DNA of 64,000 bases from Grimontia celer (GCF_900055185.1 NZ_FIZX01000002.1:686586-750585); one strand, 5' to 3'. Shown: positions 10,368 to 21,049, counted from the first letter of the stretch. Notes: a model not told the origin generated them from the letters alone. A program made the numbers and translations.

Positions 10368-11000
10368 ATGTCAGAGTCAGATGCACAGGACGTGTATCCG
10401 TCAGTAACCGTTGAACGAGCCAGTGTGCAGGCGGATGCGCCTATTTCGCCGCTGCGTTTGGGTGAACGGCTGAAAGAGATCCGAACCAAAAGCGGTTTGA
10501 CGCTGGAGGAAGCCAGTAAGCTAACCGGGCTTGCGCGCTCCACACTTTCAAAAATTGAAAATGAACAGATTTCCCCGACGTTTCAGGCGATGCAAAAGCT
10601 GGCAGTTGGATTGAAGATCGACATCCCACAGTTATTCGCTCCGCCAAAATCACGTCAGGCGACAGGCCGTCGTGACATTACCCGTGCGGGAGAAGGGAAA
10701 TCGAGACCGACGGGCACTTATGAACATGAACTGTTGGCGACCCAGCTCACCAACAAAAAGATGTTTCCTTTCAAGTCCCGGGTGCGTGCTCGTTCGTTTG
10801 AAGAGTATGACGAATGGATTCGCCACGATGGTGAAGAATTTCTTTTAGTGCTGGAAGGCAGCATTGCCTTCTACTCTGAGTTCTACGAAGCGATTGAACT
10901 GAATGAGGGCGACAGCGTGTATTACGATGCTGCGATGGGGCATATGCTCACCTCGCTCAGTGAAGAAGATGCCCAGATCCTATGGGTTACGGCATCTTAA
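10368..11000 (+). CDS. XRE-family regulator with C-terminal cupin domain, next to gcvT
   Basis: Transcription factor of about 210 residues. The helix-turn-helix lies near residues 23-77 (LGERLKEIRTKSGLTLEEAS, then LARSTLSKIENEQISPTFQ). The C-terminal half is a cupin barrel (EFLLVLEGSIAFYSEFYEAI, then ELNEGDSVYYDAAMGH) that probably senses a small molecule. The ATG at 10368 has an AAGGTGAG site 9 bases upstream; a TTG seven codons earlier is less likely. It stands between sdaA and gcvT, and gcvT follows after 76 bases, so it probably controls glycine/serine catabolism. The effector is unknown; glycine or serine is a reasonable guess. Confidence 0.88.
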   Translation: MSESDAQDVYPSVTVERASVQADAPISPLRLGERLKEIRTKSGLTLEEASKLTGLARSTLSKIENEQISPTFQAMQKLAVGLKIDIPQLFAPPKSRQATGRRDITRAGEGKSRPTGTYEHELLATQLTNKKMFPFKSRVRARSFEEYDEWIRHDGEEFLLVLEGSIAFYSEFYEAIELNEGDSVYYDAAMGHMLTSLSEEDAQILWVTAS

Positions 11001-11076
11001 GATTGGATTTTATCCCCGCAGATACCGCGGATGATTATTTAGCAAGTCGGCAAGCGCCGTGATCATGGAGTGAAAC

Positions 11077-12195
11077 ATGTCTCAGGATCTACTTAAAACC
11101 CCACTGCACGCCCTTCACATCGAAATGGGCGCGAAAATGGTTCCATTCGCTGGTTATGATATGCCAGTGCAATACGCGCTGGGTGTGCGTAAAGAACATA
11201 TTCATTGCCGTGAACACGCGGGCCTGTTTGATGTTTCTCACATGGGCCAATTGCGCCTACACGGTGAGAACGCAGCGAAAGCACTGGAAGCTCTGGTACC
11301 GGTAGACATTATCGATCTGCCAGAAGGCAAGCAGCGCTATGCATTGTTTACGAACGAGCAGGGCGGCCTGATGGATGACCTGATGGTCACTAACTTTGGC
11401 GACCACCTGTTTGTGGTTGTTAATGCCGCATGTAAAGAGCAAGACATTGCACACCTGCGTGCAAACATTCCGGCAGATGTTGAGCTTGAGGTTATCGAAG
11501 ACCGCGCTCTGCTGGCACTGCAAGGCCCTGAAGCTGCTGCTGTGCTGGCGACGCTGAACCCAGCGGTTGCTGACATGGTGTTCATGGATGCCGCGAAAAT
11601 GGATCTGGCAGGCATTGAATGTCTGGTCAGCCGTTCTGGCTATACCGGTGAAGACGGCTACGAAATCTCTGTTCCTGAAGACAAAGCTGAGGAGTTTGCA
11701 CGTCGACTGCTGCTGAAAGAAGAAGTCGAGTGGATTGGTCTGGGCGCTCGCGATTCATTGCGCCTTGAGTGTGGCCTTTGTCTGTATGGGCATGACATTG
11801 ATACCACTACAACGCCAGTAGAAGGCAGTCTGCTTTGGGCAATCAGTAAACCACGTCGTGCAGATGGCGAGCGTGCAGGCGGTTTCCCGGGCGCAGACAT
11901 CATCCTTGATCAAATCGCAACAAAAGACGTTTCCCGCAAGCGTGTTGGCCTGCTGGGTTCAAGCAAGGCGCCAGTGCGTGAAGGTGCAGTATTGTTTGAT
12001 GCAGACGACAACGAGATTGGTATTGTGACCAGTGGCACATTTGGTCCAACCAAAGGCCAACCTGTTGCCATGGGTTACGTTTCTACTGTGAATGCAGCTA
12101 TCGGAACAGAAGTCTTTGCGGAAGTGCGCGGTAAGAAGTTGCCGATGACTGTCGAAAAAATGCCGTTTGTGCCACAGCGTTACTACCGCGGCTAA
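11077..12195 (+). CDS. gcvT: Aminomethyltransferase, T protein of the glycine cleavage system
   Basis: Transfers the methylene group from aminomethyl-lipoyl-GcvH to tetrahydrofolate, releasing ammonia. At 372 residues it is full length. Family blocks seen are MVPFAGYDMPVQY near the N-terminus, HAGLFDVSHMGQ, the SRSGYTGEDGYEI folate-site block, and GARDSLRLECGLCLYGHD. The C-terminal barrel ends KMPFVPQRYYRG. The ATG has a GGAG site upstream. It follows the XRE/cupin regulator by 76 bases and is probably in its operon, facing away from gcvHP. Confidence 0.97.
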   Translation: MSQDLLKTPLHALHIEMGAKMVPFAGYDMPVQYALGVRKEHIHCREHAGLFDVSHMGQLRLHGENAAKALEALVPVDIIDLPEGKQRYALFTNEQGGLMDDLMVTNFGDHLFVVVNAACKEQDIAHLRANIPADVELEVIEDRALLALQGPEAAAVLATLNPAVADMVFMDAAKMDLAGIECLVSRSGYTGEDGYEISVPEDKAEEFARRLLLKEEVEWIGLGARDSLRLECGLCLYGHDIDTTTTPVEGSLLWAISKPRRADGERAGGFPGADIILDQIATKDVSRKRVGLLGSSKAPVREGAVLFDADDNEIGIVTSGTFGPTKGQPVAMGYVSTVNAAIGTEVFAEVRGKKLPMTVEKMPFVPQRYYRG

Positions 12196-12567
12196 TTGGC
12201 TGAAAAATATCAAGAAAATGTTTGCATTCTGAGAAAGCGGCAAACCGCATTGGTGATGGTAAAAATTCAGCAATGTGAGCAGCTTAAGAAAGGTCGGTGC
12301 TTGTCATCGGCCTTTTTCTTTTATTTGTCAGTAGGCTGGAGAATAGACCGAAATTCGTGTCGGATTATTTAACTTTTCGTCTCAAAACTGGCATCACTTA
12401 TGCTCTCTGTTTAAGTGAGCTTTCTATCAGTAAGAATGTAAATTTCTGGGTGTGGAAAGCAAGCGTCTGTGAATTCGTGCAGAAAGCGTCAATAAAGCAG
12501 GCGATTCACGGGATTATGGATTAATGTCTTATATGTACGACATGAGGTCGATAGGAGAAAGAGTTGT
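12196..12567. other. Spacer between gcvT and the DnaJ-related gene
   Basis: Holds the gcvT terminator and then an AT-rich region that probably contains the promoter for the next gene. A 75-codon open frame at 12297-12524 starts inside the terminator, has no ribosome site and resembles nothing, so I do not call it. Confidence 0.6.
12289..12321 (+). terminator. Terminator of gcvT
   Basis: AAGGTCGGTG pairs, with G-T pairs, to CATCGGCCTT across a short loop, followed by TTTCTTTTATTT. Confidence 0.75.
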
Positions 12568-13176
12568 ATGCTTGCGGAACAACGGGATGATATTGATAAC
12601 CCTCTGATCTGGCCGATTTTGAGTGTACTGGAAGCGTCAAACCAAAGCTGGAAAGTGCACTATTTGATGGCTGAGCTACAGAAAAATACCATCATGGACC
12701 ATCTTGATGATGACCCTCAACTGGACTTGTTCAAGCGTAATTTTCTTATCATGAACGCGCTCTACCAATTGCAGGAAATGCTGCTGCCCCAGCAATGGCT
12801 ACAAGTAGAGTCGATGGACATCCGCCTCATGTGGCGAGGCGCGGGAACGGGTTTTGTTCAACATGAAGTGAACACCGACGACCCTCTTCGCGGCTACTAC
12901 ATGGATTGGAATAACTATGATGCGCAAACGGAAGACGTTCGCGAACTATTGAGTTCATTTTGGAAACGCTATCAGCAGCATGTGGGTCACTGCAGTGAAA
13001 CGACCGTTGAGCGTCGAAATGCGCTGGCAGCTCTAGGGTTGGCTGAGAATGCTTCGGATTCAGAAATTCGACGCCAATGGCGCAAGATGGCCCTTAAATG
13101 GCACCCAGACAGACCCGAAGGGGATGCCGCCACATTCCGCACCATGTGTGAAGCTTGGCAGAGTCTGCGCTTATGA
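12568..13176 (+). CDS. DnaJ-related protein with C-terminal J domain
   Basis: Protein of 202 residues. The N-terminal 140 residues resemble the DNA-J-related domain found in Vibrio and relatives (NPLIWPILSVLEASNQSWKV). The last 60 residues form a J domain with the HPD tripeptide intact (WRKMALKWHPDRPEG), so it should stimulate a DnaK-family ATPase. It lacks the Gly/Phe, zinc-finger and substrate-binding domains of true DnaJ. An AGGAGA site precedes the ATG. It stands alone between gcvT and a convergent exporter gene. Client unknown. Confidence 0.85.
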   Translation: MLAEQRDDIDNPLIWPILSVLEASNQSWKVHYLMAELQKNTIMDHLDDDPQLDLFKRNFLIMNALYQLQEMLLPQQWLQVESMDIRLMWRGAGTGFVQHEVNTDDPLRGYYMDWNNYDAQTEDVRELLSSFWKRYQQHVGHCSETTVERRNALAALGLAENASDSEIRRQWRKMALKWHPDRPEGDAATFRTMCEAWQSLRL

Positions 13177-13196
13177 TAGAAAGCGGATATTTATAG

Positions 13197-13226
13197 AACC
13201 CAGCTTATACCGAGCTGGGTTTTTTG
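13197..13226. terminator. Bidirectional terminator between convergent genes
   Basis: Stem AACCCAGCT / AGCTGGGTT followed by a T run on the plus strand. The exporter gene on the minus strand ends inside this hairpin, at 13205, so its last codons form one arm. Confidence 0.85.
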
Positions 13227-14089
13227 TTTAATGCGTGATGTTTTTTGGCTGCAGACAGCGTAAACACCACCAAGGTCAACAGTACAATCCCACCACCAAT
13301 CAGCACATTGTTACTTGGAACTTCTCCCAATACGGCCCAAACAAACAATGGCCCAAGAATCGCTTCAAGGAGCATGAACAAATTTGCGTGTGCTGCAGGA
13401 AGGTATTTAGGCCCGATTGAAATCAGAACAAACGAAATAGGCACCACGACGCCACAAAGCAGCAAGGTGTATTTCCACTCCTGGAGAGTCAGTGAAAAAG
13501 GCTCTGCACCAGCAAACAGTGAGATCATTGAAGTACAAAGCCCACCAAGAACCAGATAAAGCGGGGCATTAGCACTTTTACTTTTCCTCAAAATCACAAA
13601 GTAAGTTGCCAGCATAAAAGCTGTTATCAGCGCCATCAAATTACCAAAGGACGCCGTGGGCATCGCCTTTCCGTAGAAAACGAAACCGACGCCAACCATT
13701 GCCGCCACGATGGCGATGAGGGTTCGACTATCAACCCTCTCTTTGAGAATGAGAAAAGCTAGCAGGGCAGATATCAGCGGGCTGATGTTGATGATAATAA
13801 GGGTGCTGGCGACCTGTGTATGGTCGATGGAAAGAACAAAGCAAACCGTCGAAATGGAGAATGCAAACGAGCCTATCAACAGCGCTTTCGAAGGCTTTTT
13901 AAGTGCTGAAAGTGTCTGGGAAGGACGGGTCGCCATCATAAAAGTAGCAATGATGAGGGCAGACAGCAGTCCACGCCAGAACAACAATGTCCAACCGGAG
14001 GCCTCAATCAACCGAATGAGCAGCGCATCAACACTGAGGATCGTGATCCCCACCAACATGGCTGTCGTGCCTTTGAAAATCGGTGTCAC
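13205..14089 (-). CDS. EamA/DMT-superfamily membrane transporter
   Basis: Inner-membrane protein of 294 residues with about ten hydrophobic segments in two repeats of five, the layout of the drug/metabolite transporter superfamily (two EamA domains). The start is GTG at 14089 with an AAGGAG site 6 bases upstream. Substrate cannot be told from sequence; metabolite or amino-acid efflux is typical. It is monocistronic and convergent with the DnaJ-related gene, with its stop codon inside the shared terminator hairpin. Confidence 0.88.
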   Translation of the reverse strand: MTPIFKGTTAMLVGITILSVDALLIRLIEASGWTLLFWRGLLSALIIATFMMATRPSQTLSALKKPSKALLIGSFAFSISTVCFVLSIDHTQVASTLIIINISPLISALLAFLILKERVDSRTLIAIVAAMVGVGFVFYGKAMPTASFGNLMALITAFMLATYFVILRKSKSANAPLYLVLGGLCTSMISLFAGAEPFSLTLQEWKYTLLLCGVVVPISFVLISIGPKYLPAAHANLFMLLEAILGPLFVWAVLGEVPSNNVLIGGGIVLLTLVVFTLSAAKKHHALNKKPSSV

Positions 14090-14320
14090 GCCGGTTTCTC
14101 CTTGTTTTTAAGCCCAATTCCTAACAGGCAAACCAGCCCCTAGGGGCTGGTTGGTAACAGAAACACTTTGTTTAATTTTCATTCGATGACAGTAGCCCAT
14201 TTATTCTTAGTTAAGTCAATAAGTGCAAACAGGTTTTGTCCCCTCTCACTTTATCAAGCAGCAAGTGGGGTCTACTCTTATTTGATAAGAGTGTCACCAT
14301 AAAGAGAATTTGGAGACAAA

Positions 14321-17300
14321 ATGAGATCTATACGCCACATCTTTTTCGCGTTGATGGGATTAATCCTGTTTCTCGGCGTAGCAATCATCCTTGCGCATTT
14401 GCGGTCTGATACGTTAACGAACCAAATCAACACCATTTATGAGCAGCGTTATCAGCAATATCGACTGGCGATTGAATTAAAACAAAGTTCTGATCTCCTG
14501 ACCCAGTTTGCTCGCAACTATGCGGTGACCACGAACAACCGGTGGCGCTACCTGTTTGAGCAGGTGAAAGCGGTCCGTGACGGTCAACTACCGTTGCCAA
14601 GCGGTTACAACTTTGACTACTGGGCGCAGATGTCTGACCCCGATAAAGAAGTGGTTCAGCCTGAAATCCCTATCCGCCCAGATCATCCCTCATTGTTGAG
14701 CCGTTTACGTGATGCCGGGATCAGTGAATCCCATATGTCTTTTCTGACTCAGGCGCTTTCCCGCTCACAAGACTTGATTGGCATTGAGCAAACTGCCATG
14801 GATTTGATCCAGGGGCGAAAGCGCACAGCCCGCGGTATTGAAAGGGTAATTCCAGACCCCGAGCTTGCGCAGCAGATGCTGTTTGGTCCGGACTATATTC
14901 ATGCCAAAAGCAAAATCATGGGTCCTATTGGGGCGTTCTACGATGCGATTGATAAGAAGACAACGGAAGAATTAAACGCGCTCAAGCAGCAACGCGCAAA
15001 CATGGATGGAATTACCATTACCATGGCCTTTATGCTGCTTATAGCTGTACTGACAACGACGACTCTGCTTTGGTATCGATTCCTCAAACCACTCGACAAT
15101 ATTCGCAGTACTATCGTCAACAAAGTTCGCAACAAAGAGTTTGAGTTCAAGCTGGATGTGAACAAACAAGGCGAATTGAAGGATCTCGCCTACGCGCAAA
15201 ACGAAGTATTACGTGAAATTGCAGAACGCTTCGAGTTCAGCCGTCAGGTTAAAGCGTTTTCTGATTTGATTCGTGGTTGTTCTGGCATGGGTGAACTTGG
15301 ATTTCAGGTCGCGAACTTCTTCTCCCAGCGCTTGGAACTGCCGTATGTGGCGCTCTATGTTGTTCGTGGGGACAACATGAGCCTTGTTGGGGGGGTTGGT
15401 GTCGACGAGCAATCTGAACAGATGCAAAAAGAAACGGTCTCTTTCCACCGCACCATTCTCGTTACCAAAGAAGTACTGAGAATACGCAACGATAAAGATC
15501 AGTTCGCGCTCACCTTGCCTGTTGGCAGACTTTCCCTGAGTGAGATGTATTTCATTCCACTGATTGTGAACAACGAGATGGTGGGTGTACTTGAGTTAGG
15601 TTCGGTGAGATTGCTCTCTGACAAGGAAATCGACTGGCTCAATGAGGTTCAGGAAGACTTGGCGGTGGGCATTCAGCTCACGCTCAATGCTGAGCTTCAA
15701 ATGGAAGCAGAACAGCGCGTCTCTGAGCAGCTCAAACTCAATCAGCAAATCATCAATGCGATTCCGAACCCAACCTATTTCCGCGATACCGAAGGCACTT
15801 ACATTGGCGTTAATGATGCGTTTACTGATTTCCTCGGCCTTTTCTATGTGGATGTCGTCGACAAATCGCCGCAGGAATTGTTTGCCAGTGACGTTGCCAC
15901 CATGTTTACCGAGAAGGAAAGAGAACTGCTCGATAACCCGGGCTCGACCGTTTATGACATTGAGCTGGCCAATGCGAGCGGCGATGTGCGAATTCTTACT
16001 GTGTATGAAGCGACCTACTACGGCGGTGATGGAGATCCTCTCGGTATTGTAGGCTTGTTCGTTGATGTTACGACGCAGAAACGCCTCGAATCTGACCTGA
16101 TTGCAGCGAAAGATCAGGCCACAGAAGCGAGTAAGGCGAAAGGCGAGTTCCTTGCCAACATGAGCCATGAGATCCGTACACCAATGAACGCGATTCTCGG
16201 TATGTCTCACCTGGCTTTGCTGACCGACTTAAACGATAAGCAGCGTAACTATGTCGGCAACATTGAGAAAGCAGGTAAATCACTGCTTGGTATCATCAAT
16301 GACATTCTGGACTTCTCGAAAATTGAAGCGGGTAAGCTGACCGTCGAACACATTGAATTCCGATTTAGTGAAGTATTGGACAACATCAGCAATATCATAT
16401 CGGTGAAAGCGAAAGAGAAAGATCTGGAGCTTATCTTCGATATCGACCCTGACCTTCCTGATGACCTTGTCGGTGATCCACTTCGTTTGGGGCAAATCAT
16501 CATCAACTTGACCGGTAACTCAGTGAAGTTCACCGAAACGGGCGAAATTATCATTCGTGCCCGCAAAGTTAGCGACGCAAACGAGATTATCGAAGTTCAG
16601 TTTGATATTCAGGATACCGGTATCGGTATGAACGAAGAGCAGCTTGGCCGTCTGTTCCAGTCTTTCTCACAAGCTGATGGTTCCATTACCCGAAAATACG
16701 GCGGTACAGGCTTGGGTCTCACCATCTCCAAGAGCTTTGTTGAGCTCATGGGTGGCCGGATCTGGGTGGAAAGTGAGCCGGGCAAAGGCTCTACTTTCTC
16801 TTTCACTATCCGTTGTGGTCGCAGCGAGTCGAGTATCAAAGAACAGGTGGCGCGTTCCACAATCCTGCATGATAAACGTGTTCTGGTGGTCGACGACAAC
16901 CAAGCCTCACGCGACATCATGTATGCGCTGCTCGATAACCTTGACCTGCGAGTGGCGGCGGTTTCGAATGGTGAAGAAGCGGTTTACGAAGTGGAGTCCG
17001 CAGATAATAGCCACGACGGCTTTGATGTGGTTGTCATGGATTGGAAAATGCCGGGCATTAATGGTGATGAAGCCACCCTGCAAATTCGCGACAAGCCTCT
17101 GAACAAGATGCCGAAGGTTATCCTTGCCAGTGCCTATGGCGAGGACTCTGGGCTGATCAATGAAGAAGTGCAGAAAGTTTTTGATGCGTCTTTAGTGAAG
17201 CCGATCAACCCCTCTTCGTTGTTTGATGCGCTGATGGAAGCCTTCGGCAGAGAAGAAATGAAACTGGCGAATTGCCGCGAAGCTGAAAAAGAGCAGAGCG

Positions 17301-18376
17301 AAGAAGTCGACTTTACCGGGCTGAAAATCTTGCTGGTAGAAGACAACATGATTAACCAGGAAGTGGCGAAAGGTATTTTGGAGCAATTTAATCCGACCAT
17401 CGAGGTGGCTGATAACGGCCAGATTGCGTTGGATATGGCACAGGATCAGGACTTCGATATTGTGCTGATGGATATGCAAATGCCTGTTATGGATGGCTTA
17501 ACGGCGACCCGCAAGATCCGTGAAATTGAATCTCTTTCCAGCTTGCCCATTGTTGCCATGACCGCGAATGCCATGGAACGAGACGTCAAACAATGTAAGG
17601 AAGCGGGGATGAATGACCACGTTTCCAAACCCATTGATGTGGAAGAGTTGATCAGTGCGATTCAGCGTTGGACATCGGCTTCAAAAGAAGCGGTGAAATC
17701 TTCCGTTGCACTGAATGGCAAGAAAGATGACGAGCCTTCGATTCCTGATCTGGACGATATTGATCCCTTGGTACTTGATGCAAAAGAGGGCATAAACCGG
17801 ATCGGCGGTAATGTAGAAGCATACTGGAAAGTCATCACGGCATTCACGGAAACCAAGCTTGCTGTGATAGACAAAATCCGTGAGCAGCTCGCGAACGATG
17901 AACGGGAAGACGTGGAACTGTTTGCGCACTCCCTTAAAGGTGCTGCGGCAAATGTCTCTGCTAAAGGTCTAGCAGTGTTGGCGGGTAATTTGGAAGACCA
18001 AGCGGGTTCTGATCTCAAGATGGAAGCCTCACTGGTGGATAAAATCGAGCAATGCCTGCAGGAGATCCATACTTACATTCCAGGTGCAGAGCCGGAAAAA
18101 GAGAAAGCAGACGAGGTACAGGCGTTTGCAGGGTACACACCGAGAGAGTTCCGTATTGAACTTGAACAGCTAAAAATCCTGCTGAATAATTTTGATACGC
18201 AGGCTGTCGATTTCATCACAGGTATCAAAGAGAACTCGAAGAGCATGGATGTGGATCTTTCGGGTGTAGAAGATGCGATTCGTAAGTTTGAATACGAGGC
18301 CGCGGCAAGCAAGCTAGAAGCGGTGATTGAATCGCTGGGTGTCGATGAGGTAGATGAAACACCTGAATTATTCTGA
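14321..18376 (+). CDS. Large hybrid sensor kinase: HAMP-GAF-PAS-HisKA-HATPase-REC-REC-HPt
   Basis: Inner-membrane phosphorelay kinase of 1351 residues. Order seen: membrane segment 7-27; extracytoplasmic helical region; membrane segment about 228-250; HAMP-like linker; GAF-like domain about 310-465; PAS about 470-585; HisKA with H616 ([16 protein letters not shown]); HATPase about 720-840 ([30 protein letters not shown]); receiver 1 from 853 (RVLVVDDN, acceptor in [13 protein letters not shown]); receiver 2 from 1002 (KILLVEDN, acceptor in [11 protein letters not shown]); HPt with H1203 ([13 protein letters not shown]). All phospho-residues look intact, so a complete internal relay is possible. 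No partner regulator is adjacent and the signal is unknown. Monocistronic, closed by a strong terminator. Confidence 0.93.
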   Translation: MRSIRHIFFALMGLILFLGVAIILAHLRSDTLTNQINTIYEQRYQQYRLAIELKQSSDLLTQFARNYAVTTNNRWRYLFEQVKAVRDGQLPLPSGYNFDYWAQMSDPDKEVVQPEIPIRPDHPSLLSRLRDAGISESHMSFLTQALSRSQDLIGIEQTAMDLIQGRKRTARGIERVIPDPELAQQMLFGPDYIHAKSKIMGPIGAFYDAIDKKTTEELNALKQQRANMDGITITMAFMLLIAVLTTTTLLWYRFLKPLDNIRSTIVNKVRNKEFEFKLDVNKQGELKDLAYAQNEVLREIAERFEFSRQVKAFSDLIRGCSGMGELGFQVANFFSQRLELPYVALYVVRGDNMSLVGGVGVDEQSEQMQKETVSFHRTILVTKEVLRIRNDKDQFALTLPVGRLSLSEMYFIPLIVNNEMVGVLELGSVRLLSDKEIDWLNEVQEDLAVGIQLTLNAELQMEAEQRVSEQLKLNQQIINAIPNPTYFRDTEGTYIGVNDAFTDFLGLFYVDVVDKSPQELFASDVATMFTEKERELLDNPGSTVYDIELANASGDVRILTVYEATYYGGDGDPLGIVGLFVDVTTQKRLESDLIAAKDQATEASKAKGEFLANMSHEIRTPMNAILGMSHLALLTDLNDKQRNYVGNIEKAGKSLLGIINDILDFSKIEAGKLTVEHIEFRFSEVLDNISNIISVKAKEKDLELIFDIDPDLPDDLVGDPLRLGQIIINLTGNSVKFTETGEIIIRARKVSDANEIIEVQFDIQDTGIGMNEEQLGRLFQSFSQADGSITRKYGGTGLGLTISKSFVELMGGRIWVESEPGKGSTFSFTIRCGRSESSIKEQVARSTILHDKRVLVVDDNQASRDIMYALLDNLDLRVAAVSNGEEAVYEVESADNSHDGFDVVVMDWKMPGINGDEATLQIRDKPLNKMPKVILASAYGEDSGLINEEVQKVFDASLVKPINPSSLFDALMEAFGREEMKLANCREAEKEQSEEVDFTGLKILLVEDNMINQEVAKGILEQFNPTIEVADNGQIALDMAQDQDFDIVLMDMQMPVMDGLTATRKIREIESLSSLPIVAMTANAMERDVKQCKEAGMNDHVSKPIDVEELISAIQRWTSASKEAVKSSVALNGKKDDEPSIPDLDDIDPLVLDAKEGINRIGGNVEAYWKVITAFTETKLAVIDKIREQLANDEREDVELFAHSLKGAAANVSAKGLAVLAGNLEDQAGSDLKMEASLVDKIEQCLQEIHTYIPGAEPEKEKADEVQAFAGYTPREFRIELEQLKILLNNFDTQAVDFITGIKENSKSMDVDLSGVEDAIRKFEYEAAASKLEAVIESLGVDEVDETPELF

Positions 18377-18400
18377 TTTGCTGAGCGAATTGCAGGAAAG

Positions 18401-18427
18401 AAAAAGCCGCGTGTGGACGCGGCTTTT
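18401..18427 (+). terminator. Terminator of the hybrid kinase gene
   Basis: AAAAAGCCGCG / CGCGGCTTTTTT hairpin, 24 bases past the stop. Confidence 0.9.
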
Positions 18428-18438
18428 TTGAACGCGAT

Positions 18439-18729
18439 TTACAGTGAGCGACTGCGCAGTTCGAAAATCAGCTTTTCAGCACTGCATTCGAACTTCAATT
18501 TTACTGTGAGTGGACTCAATGAAAGCTCGGCATTTTCGTTGAGGTCATGGATAACCTTTTCGTTTACTTGCTTTGCCAGATCCAGATAACGTTGAAATTC
18601 AGCAACAGCAGTCGCTTTATCTTCTGCGAAGATCTCTACTTCTGCAACTTCATCACCTTCACCGATAACAAAGCCCATTTCCGCTGTTACACCGCATGCA
18701 TCGCATACTTGGTATTCTTCTTGGCTCAT
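18439..18729 (-). CDS. YfcZ/YiiS family protein (DUF406)
   Basis: Small acidic cytoplasmic protein of 96 residues. The N-terminal CDACGVTAEMGFVIGEGDEV with two cysteines and the helical middle (FQRYLDLAKQVNEKVIHDL) match the YfcZ/YiiS family of enterobacteria and vibrios, whose function is not established. I place the start at 18729 (MSQEEYQVCDACG), preceded by an AGAGAAAG site; an in-frame ATG 37 codons upstream would add a tail atypical for the family. It is monocistronic. In E. coli yfcZ neighbours fadL; here an acyl-CoA ligase gene lies just beyond it in the same direction, which may reflect a lipid link. Confidence 0.85.
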   Translation of the reverse strand: MSQEEYQVCDACGVTAEMGFVIGEGDEVAEVEIFAEDKATAVAEFQRYLDLAKQVNEKVIHDLNENAELSLSPLTVKLKFECSAEKLIFELRSRSL

Positions 18730-18898
18730 CGCTTTCTCTCTCAATAGCAGCGCGCTTTGGAAACGTCCTAAGGCGTCTGTATGTTGGAATTTAAGTAATA
18801 TTACTACATTTAGGCGTGCAAAAAGTAGGGCTTTTAACAAAGAATTTTAATCAAGCTAGCTTAGATTACTTGTTCAATTTCAAAAGACGAAAACAAAA

Positions 18899-18930
18899 AA
18901 AAGCGTGGGGCGAAACCCACGCTTTTCGTT
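18899..18930 (-). terminator. Terminator of the acyl-CoA ligase gene
   Basis: Stem AAAAGCGTGGG / CCCACGCTTTT with loop GCGAAA, followed by T-rich sequence on the minus strand. Confidence 0.88.
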
Positions 18931-18943
18931 TTGTCCAAGGGTA

Positions 18944-20590
18944 TTATTCTTCCCACTGAACCAGTGTGCCTGATGGCCAGGTTGCACCAATATCGTGATA
19001 CTTTTTCTCGAGCAAATGACGACGGATTTTGAGGGTTGGTGTCAGCAATCCATTCTCGATGCTCCAAGGTTCTTTGATCATCAATACACCACGGATTTTT
19101 GCGTGTGATTCCAATTCGCCATTGATGGTTTCAATCACATGCTTCACGCGTCGCTCATAGCGCTCGCGGTCAAAGTCTGGGAAGTGATGAGGTAACGCGA
19201 GCAGCACAGGGCCAGGCATACCAGAGCCCACAAGACACATCATTTCGATGTTGCTCAGCTCGAACAAGCGTTTCTCGATAGGCACAGGCGCGACAAATTT
19301 ACCTTTTGCTGTTTTAAAGGTGTCATTCTTACGGCCTTGAATGGTAAGAAAGCCTTCATTATCTAAGAAGCCAATATCACCAGTGTGCAGCCAACCGTCC
19401 ACGATGGTTTCCGCTGAGGCTTCAGGATTTTTGTAGTAGCCGGTGAACAAGCCTTGGCTGCGAACAAGAATTTCTTCGTCTTCTGCAATTTTGATTTCTA
19501 CACCGGGACCTGCGTTACCCACAGAGCCAATTTTGTCACTGCGGAATGGGTAGTTAAGGGTGCTATACGCGTAGGACTCCGTCATACCCCAGGCTTCGGT
19601 AATGTTTAGTCCCAGCTTTTCATACCAGCGAAGCAACGCTGCTGAAACAGGTGCAGAACCACACCCCAAGACGCGAGCCTGATCCAAACCAAGGTTGGTT
19701 GCCACTTTCTTCTTAATCAGGCCAGAAATGATCGGCAGTTTAAGGAGTATGTTGAGTTTGCTGTCCGGCAGTTTCTCTTGAATGCGTTGTTGGAACAGCG
19801 TCCACAAACGAGGTACAGAAATGAACAGAGTAGGGCGATGCATCTTCACGTCTTCGATAAAGGTATCGAGAGACTCTGGGAAGGCGGTACAAATACCAGC
19901 ATTCATTGCTGTTGCCATGATGTATACGCGCTCTGTGATGTGCGCCAGTGGCAGGTATGAGAACAAACGCTCGCCTTCACGCATACCAATGTGGTTAATC
20001 AACTGCTGTGCGGACCAAGCATGCGCACCATAAGTCAACATTGCACCTTTTGGCAGTCCAGAGGTACCAGAGGTATAAACGATAGACATCAGCTCATCGT
20101 CTTGATGATCGGGCTTCACGTCTGCGCGGTCGTTTTGCGCCACCAAGTCTTTCCAGTCGTAACCGCAATTAATGGTTGGATAAGGGAAGGCAATGGTTGG
20201 GATGTCTGAACGCTCTACTAAAGATTCTTTCAGGGCTTGAGTGTCGTCGAGCTTACCAACGAACAGAGCCTTCGATTCACTGTGGTCAAGCACGTGAGAA
20301 ATAGTTTCAGAACCCGCGGTCGGGAAAATCGGCACGCTGATATAGCTGCCGAGCATCATGGCAAGGTCAGCGGTGAACCATTCAGCGCAGTTTTTAGAGA
20401 TGAGAGCAACACGGTCTCCTGGCTCGAGACCCATACCGCGCAGTGCAGTGACGATACGTAACGCTTGGTCTACGACATCGGAGTATGTGAAATCGTTAAA
20501 CTTGCGGTTAATGATCTGTCTCAGGAAGATTTCGTTAGGGCGTTCTTCAGCCCAGCGCAGCATTTGTAGATATGGTTTTTGTTGAGCCAT
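18944..20590 (-). CDS. AMP-forming long-chain acyl-CoA synthetase (ANL family)
   Basis: Activates a carboxylic acid, probably a long-chain fatty acid, to its CoA thioester through an acyl-adenylate. It has 548 residues. The ATP-binding P-loop YTSGTSGLPKGAML, the A5 block EAWGMTESYAYSTLNYP and the A7 block WLHTGDIGFLDNEGFL are present. The C-terminal lid is present, with GRKNDTFKTAKGKFVAPV. The sequence is closer to the eukaryote-like/FAA1 type bacterial ligases than to E. coli FadD. It is monocistronic and divergent from a TetR-type regulator 460 bases upstream, which may control it. Chain-length preference is not deducible. Confidence 0.88.
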   Translation of the reverse strand: MAQQKPYLQMLRWAEERPNEIFLRQIINRKFNDFTYSDVVDQALRIVTALRGMGLEPGDRVALISKNCAEWFTADLAMMLGSYISVPIFPTAGSETISHVLDHSESKALFVGKLDDTQALKESLVERSDIPTIAFPYPTINCGYDWKDLVAQNDRADVKPDHQDDELMSIVYTSGTSGLPKGAMLTYGAHAWSAQQLINHIGMREGERLFSYLPLAHITERVYIMATAMNAGICTAFPESLDTFIEDVKMHRPTLFISVPRLWTLFQQRIQEKLPDSKLNILLKLPIISGLIKKKVATNLGLDQARVLGCGSAPVSAALLRWYEKLGLNITEAWGMTESYAYSTLNYPFRSDKIGSVGNAGPGVEIKIAEDEEILVRSQGLFTGYYKNPEASAETIVDGWLHTGDIGFLDNEGFLTIQGRKNDTFKTAKGKFVAPVPIEKRLFELSNIEMMCLVGSGMPGPVLLALPHHFPDFDRERYERRVKHVIETINGELESHAKIRGVLMIKEPWSIENGLLTPTLKIRRHLLEKKYHDIGATWPSGTLVQWEE

Positions 20591-21049
20591 AAAAGGACCC
20601 CGTATAACAGTAGGGAAAAGAGTTTATTTTTAATTGTATGTTACTAGCTTGTTAAATTAGGTGTCTTGATAGACGCTGGTCAAGCTATTCATTCAAACGC
20701 TTGTTCAAATTTTGATGCATGTAACGCTGTAACACTGAGCGTTGCAGATTTACTGACAAGAATAGCATTTGCGTTTCAGCGTGTTACACCCTGATAACAC
20801 TTGTTGGTCCACCTTATGCAGCACTCTTCACGCTTCTCATTTTTTTTACGCTTAATTGGCTCACATTTTACACCTGTGTACTATCTTTAAGACTGTTACG
20901 TTAAGGGTCGGTAGTCGGTAAACCCTTTTTACTTTCAACATAATCAAGCTCTACATACGTGAAATACATACCAACAATAGCGTTAACAGCGGTAGTAGTG
21001 ATGTCTTGATTGTTAAAGCTTACGGAAGCCAAAAAACAGGGATAAAACT
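20591..21049. other. Divergent promoter region, acyl-CoA ligase / TetR regulator
   Basis: 459 bases without a gene. It carries TGTAACAC at 20729-20736 and its inverted copy GTGTTACA at 20781-20788, which could be half-sites for the neighbouring TetR protein. A CTGGTC half-site at 20676-20681 recalls FadR boxes but lacks the other half. Confidence 0.4.

Noticed and set aside
12297-12524. 75-codon open frame after gcvT
   Set aside because: Starts inside the gcvT terminator, without ribosome site or recognisable similarity.
20671-20690. FadR box before the acyl-CoA ligase
   Set aside because: CTGGTC half-site is present, but the second half does not match; about 9 of 17 positions only.
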